Shown: in pieces, positions 5,133-5,959 of the stretch
How the letters are laid out: each line of letters begins with the position of its first letter
Numbering within the stretch: position 1 is the first letter of the stretch
Assembly (NCBI GenBank): GCA_002504435.1
Contig: DAQP01000037.1
Location: 1 to 5,959, forward strand
Reading direction: 5' to 3'
DNA length: 5,959 nt
Source of the DNA: Euryarchaeota archaeon UBA438
Lineage (GTDB): Archaea; Thermoplasmatota; Poseidoniia; Poseidoniales; Thalassarchaeaceae
Program-made: the position numbers and the translations under genes
The notes under the pieces: model-generated
What the model was told of the DNA's origin: nothing
What the model saw: only the letters and a program-made list of their open reading frames with translations
The model's database searches: none

Positions 5133-5959
5133 GTGGCGTCGCTTACCCGTATGATCAATTGGACCGCTCTAGTTGTGGGGACTGGACTATTCCTCATGTT
5201 CCAAGGAGAGGTGGATTTACCGCCTAGAATCGCAGGAGCAACGGTTCTACTGGCCCTCGCCTCACTGCTAATTTTCACTGGGAGGTCGCCAATCCCTAAG
5301 CCCTCAGAGAAGGCAGACGATGAATCGGAGGAAGAAGAAACAGAAATCCCCGCTCCCGTGGTGGTGGAAGGCGCTGTGGAAATTCCACAGGACGTAGAAA
5401 TGACAAGGACCAGGGGGAGGAAGCAGGCTCCACCAATGCCCGTCCCCCCTTCTCCCGTAATCATGCCACCACCCAATGCCCCTGATTTGCCAACTCCGGC
5501 CATGGCTCCCTCGCCGCAACCCGAGCAGCAGACAATTGAACCCCTCCCAGATGGTACCACGGTCGCGCAGAGGTATGTCGCTTCCGGCGACGCCGAGTCC
5601 GAACAGGAAAGTGAAATCGAGCAGCATGTAGCTAGAGAGAGGGAAAGAAGGGCCGAGATACTTTCAGGTATTGAAAGAGAACGCCGTATGAGGCTGGCCG
5701 AGCGCAGAGCGGCGAAGGCTAGAATGTGGTCCGAAGTAGAGGATGGCGAGGATCTGGCTAAGCTGCTCAAGGAGGAGGGCCACGGCCTCACTCTCTATGA
5801 GGAGCCAGAGATCCCAGACAAAGGCACCCCATTGGGAATATCCTACGTCAGGATAGACGATGAGAGAGTTCTGATGGTAAAGTCCCCCTTGCACATCCCG
5901 GAGAGGGAAGACGCACCTGAAGATGAAGAGATAGCAAATCCCCCTCCTCCGGGGATGCC
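5133..5959 (+). CDS. Unrecognised membrane-anchored protein with Pro-rich linker and coiled coil (3' end beyond window)
   Basis: The frame stays open from the end of rdgB to the window edge, giving 275 full codons from GTG 5133. I do not recognise a family. Visible layout: a helical hairpin (hydrophobic at about 9-23 and 32-49, with the short loop QGEVDLPPR), then an acidic stretch (DDESEEEETE, about 62-71), then a Pro/Met/Ala-rich linker (about 98-138). A highly charged Arg/Glu helix likely to form a coiled coil follows (about 160-205), then a compact module (about 206-255) with GHGLTLYEEPEIP and ISYVRIDDERVLMVKSP, and a second acidic/Pro-rich tract at the edge. No cysteine is present. The hairpin would put both ends on the same side, probably cytoplasmic. 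GTG 5133 is preferred because GGAG lies 5 bases upstream. ATG 5151 and GTG 5094 (overlapping the rdgB stop) are alternatives. The charge pattern, hydrophobic hairpin and tight spacing support this strand over the Ser-rich antisense frame. A scaffold or tethering role is only a guess. Confidence 0.8.
   Translation, partial: MASLTRMINWTALVVGTGLFLMFQGEVDLPPRIAGATVLLALASLLIFTGRSPIPKPSEKADDESEEEETEIPAPVVVEGAVEIPQDVEMTRTRGRKQAPPMPVPPSPVIMPPPNAPDLPTPAMAPSPQPEQQTIEPLPDGTTVAQRYVASGDAESEQESEIEQHVARERERRAEILSGIERERRMRLAERRAAKARMWSEVEDGEDLAKLLKEEGHGLTLYEEPEIPDKGTPLGISYVRIDDERVLMVKSPLHIPEREDAPEDEEIANPPPPGM

Noticed and set aside
5102..5791. Antisense open frame of 229 codons opposite the last gene
   Set aside because: Its Ser/Gly-rich product with no recognisable motif is what results from reading a Pro/Glu/Arg-rich gene backwards. 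The + strand frame has a membrane hairpin, a coiled coil and operon spacing.

Overview
This looks like a piece of an archaeal chromosome. The strongest argument is a complete Bud32 (PRPK-type) kinase, a family of Archaea and Eukarya. Next to it is an XTP/dITP pyrophosphatase with the archaeal-type FPGPYSSYV segment, and NadA is of the short AHxYQ type. Mid-range GC, acidic proteins and large surface-exposed beta domains on membrane anchors would suit a marine Thermoplasmatota lineage (Marine Group II/III-like). That placement is an impression, not a demonstration. No RNA gene, CRISPR array, insertion sequence or integration site was seen, and coding density is very high.

Layout: (1) 3-533, +, the 3' part of an Mrp/ApbC/NBP35-type P-loop ATPase, cut by the left edge. 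Its usual CxxC iron-sulfur segment is replaced by about 40 residues that read like an Ig-like beta motif. (2) 596-2704, +, a large membrane protein: an N-terminal PAP2/Aur1-like phosphatase or phosphotransferase core, then a predicted extracytoplasmic beta-propeller and a C-terminal anchor helix. (3) 2705-3796, -, quinolinate synthase NadA, tail to tail with gene 2 with no base between the stop codons. (4) 3870-4496 plus stop, +, Bud32 of the KEOPS complex, divergent from nadA. (5) 4504-5097, +, RdgB/HAM1-type nucleotide pyrophosphatase. (6) about 5133 to the right edge, +, an unrecognised membrane-tethered protein: two N-terminal helices, a Pro-rich linker, a charged coiled coil and a small C-terminal module. 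It is open at the window end.

Genes 4-6 look like one transcription unit, with a 4-base gap and then a short gap or a GTGA overlap. It joins tRNA t6A modification, nucleotide-pool sanitation and an unknown membrane protein. Genes 1 and 2 are co-oriented with a 62-base gap and could be co-transcribed, but no shared function is evident. The points most worth following are the cysteine-free Mrp fragment with its beta insert, the PAP2-propeller fusion and the unknown gene 6.
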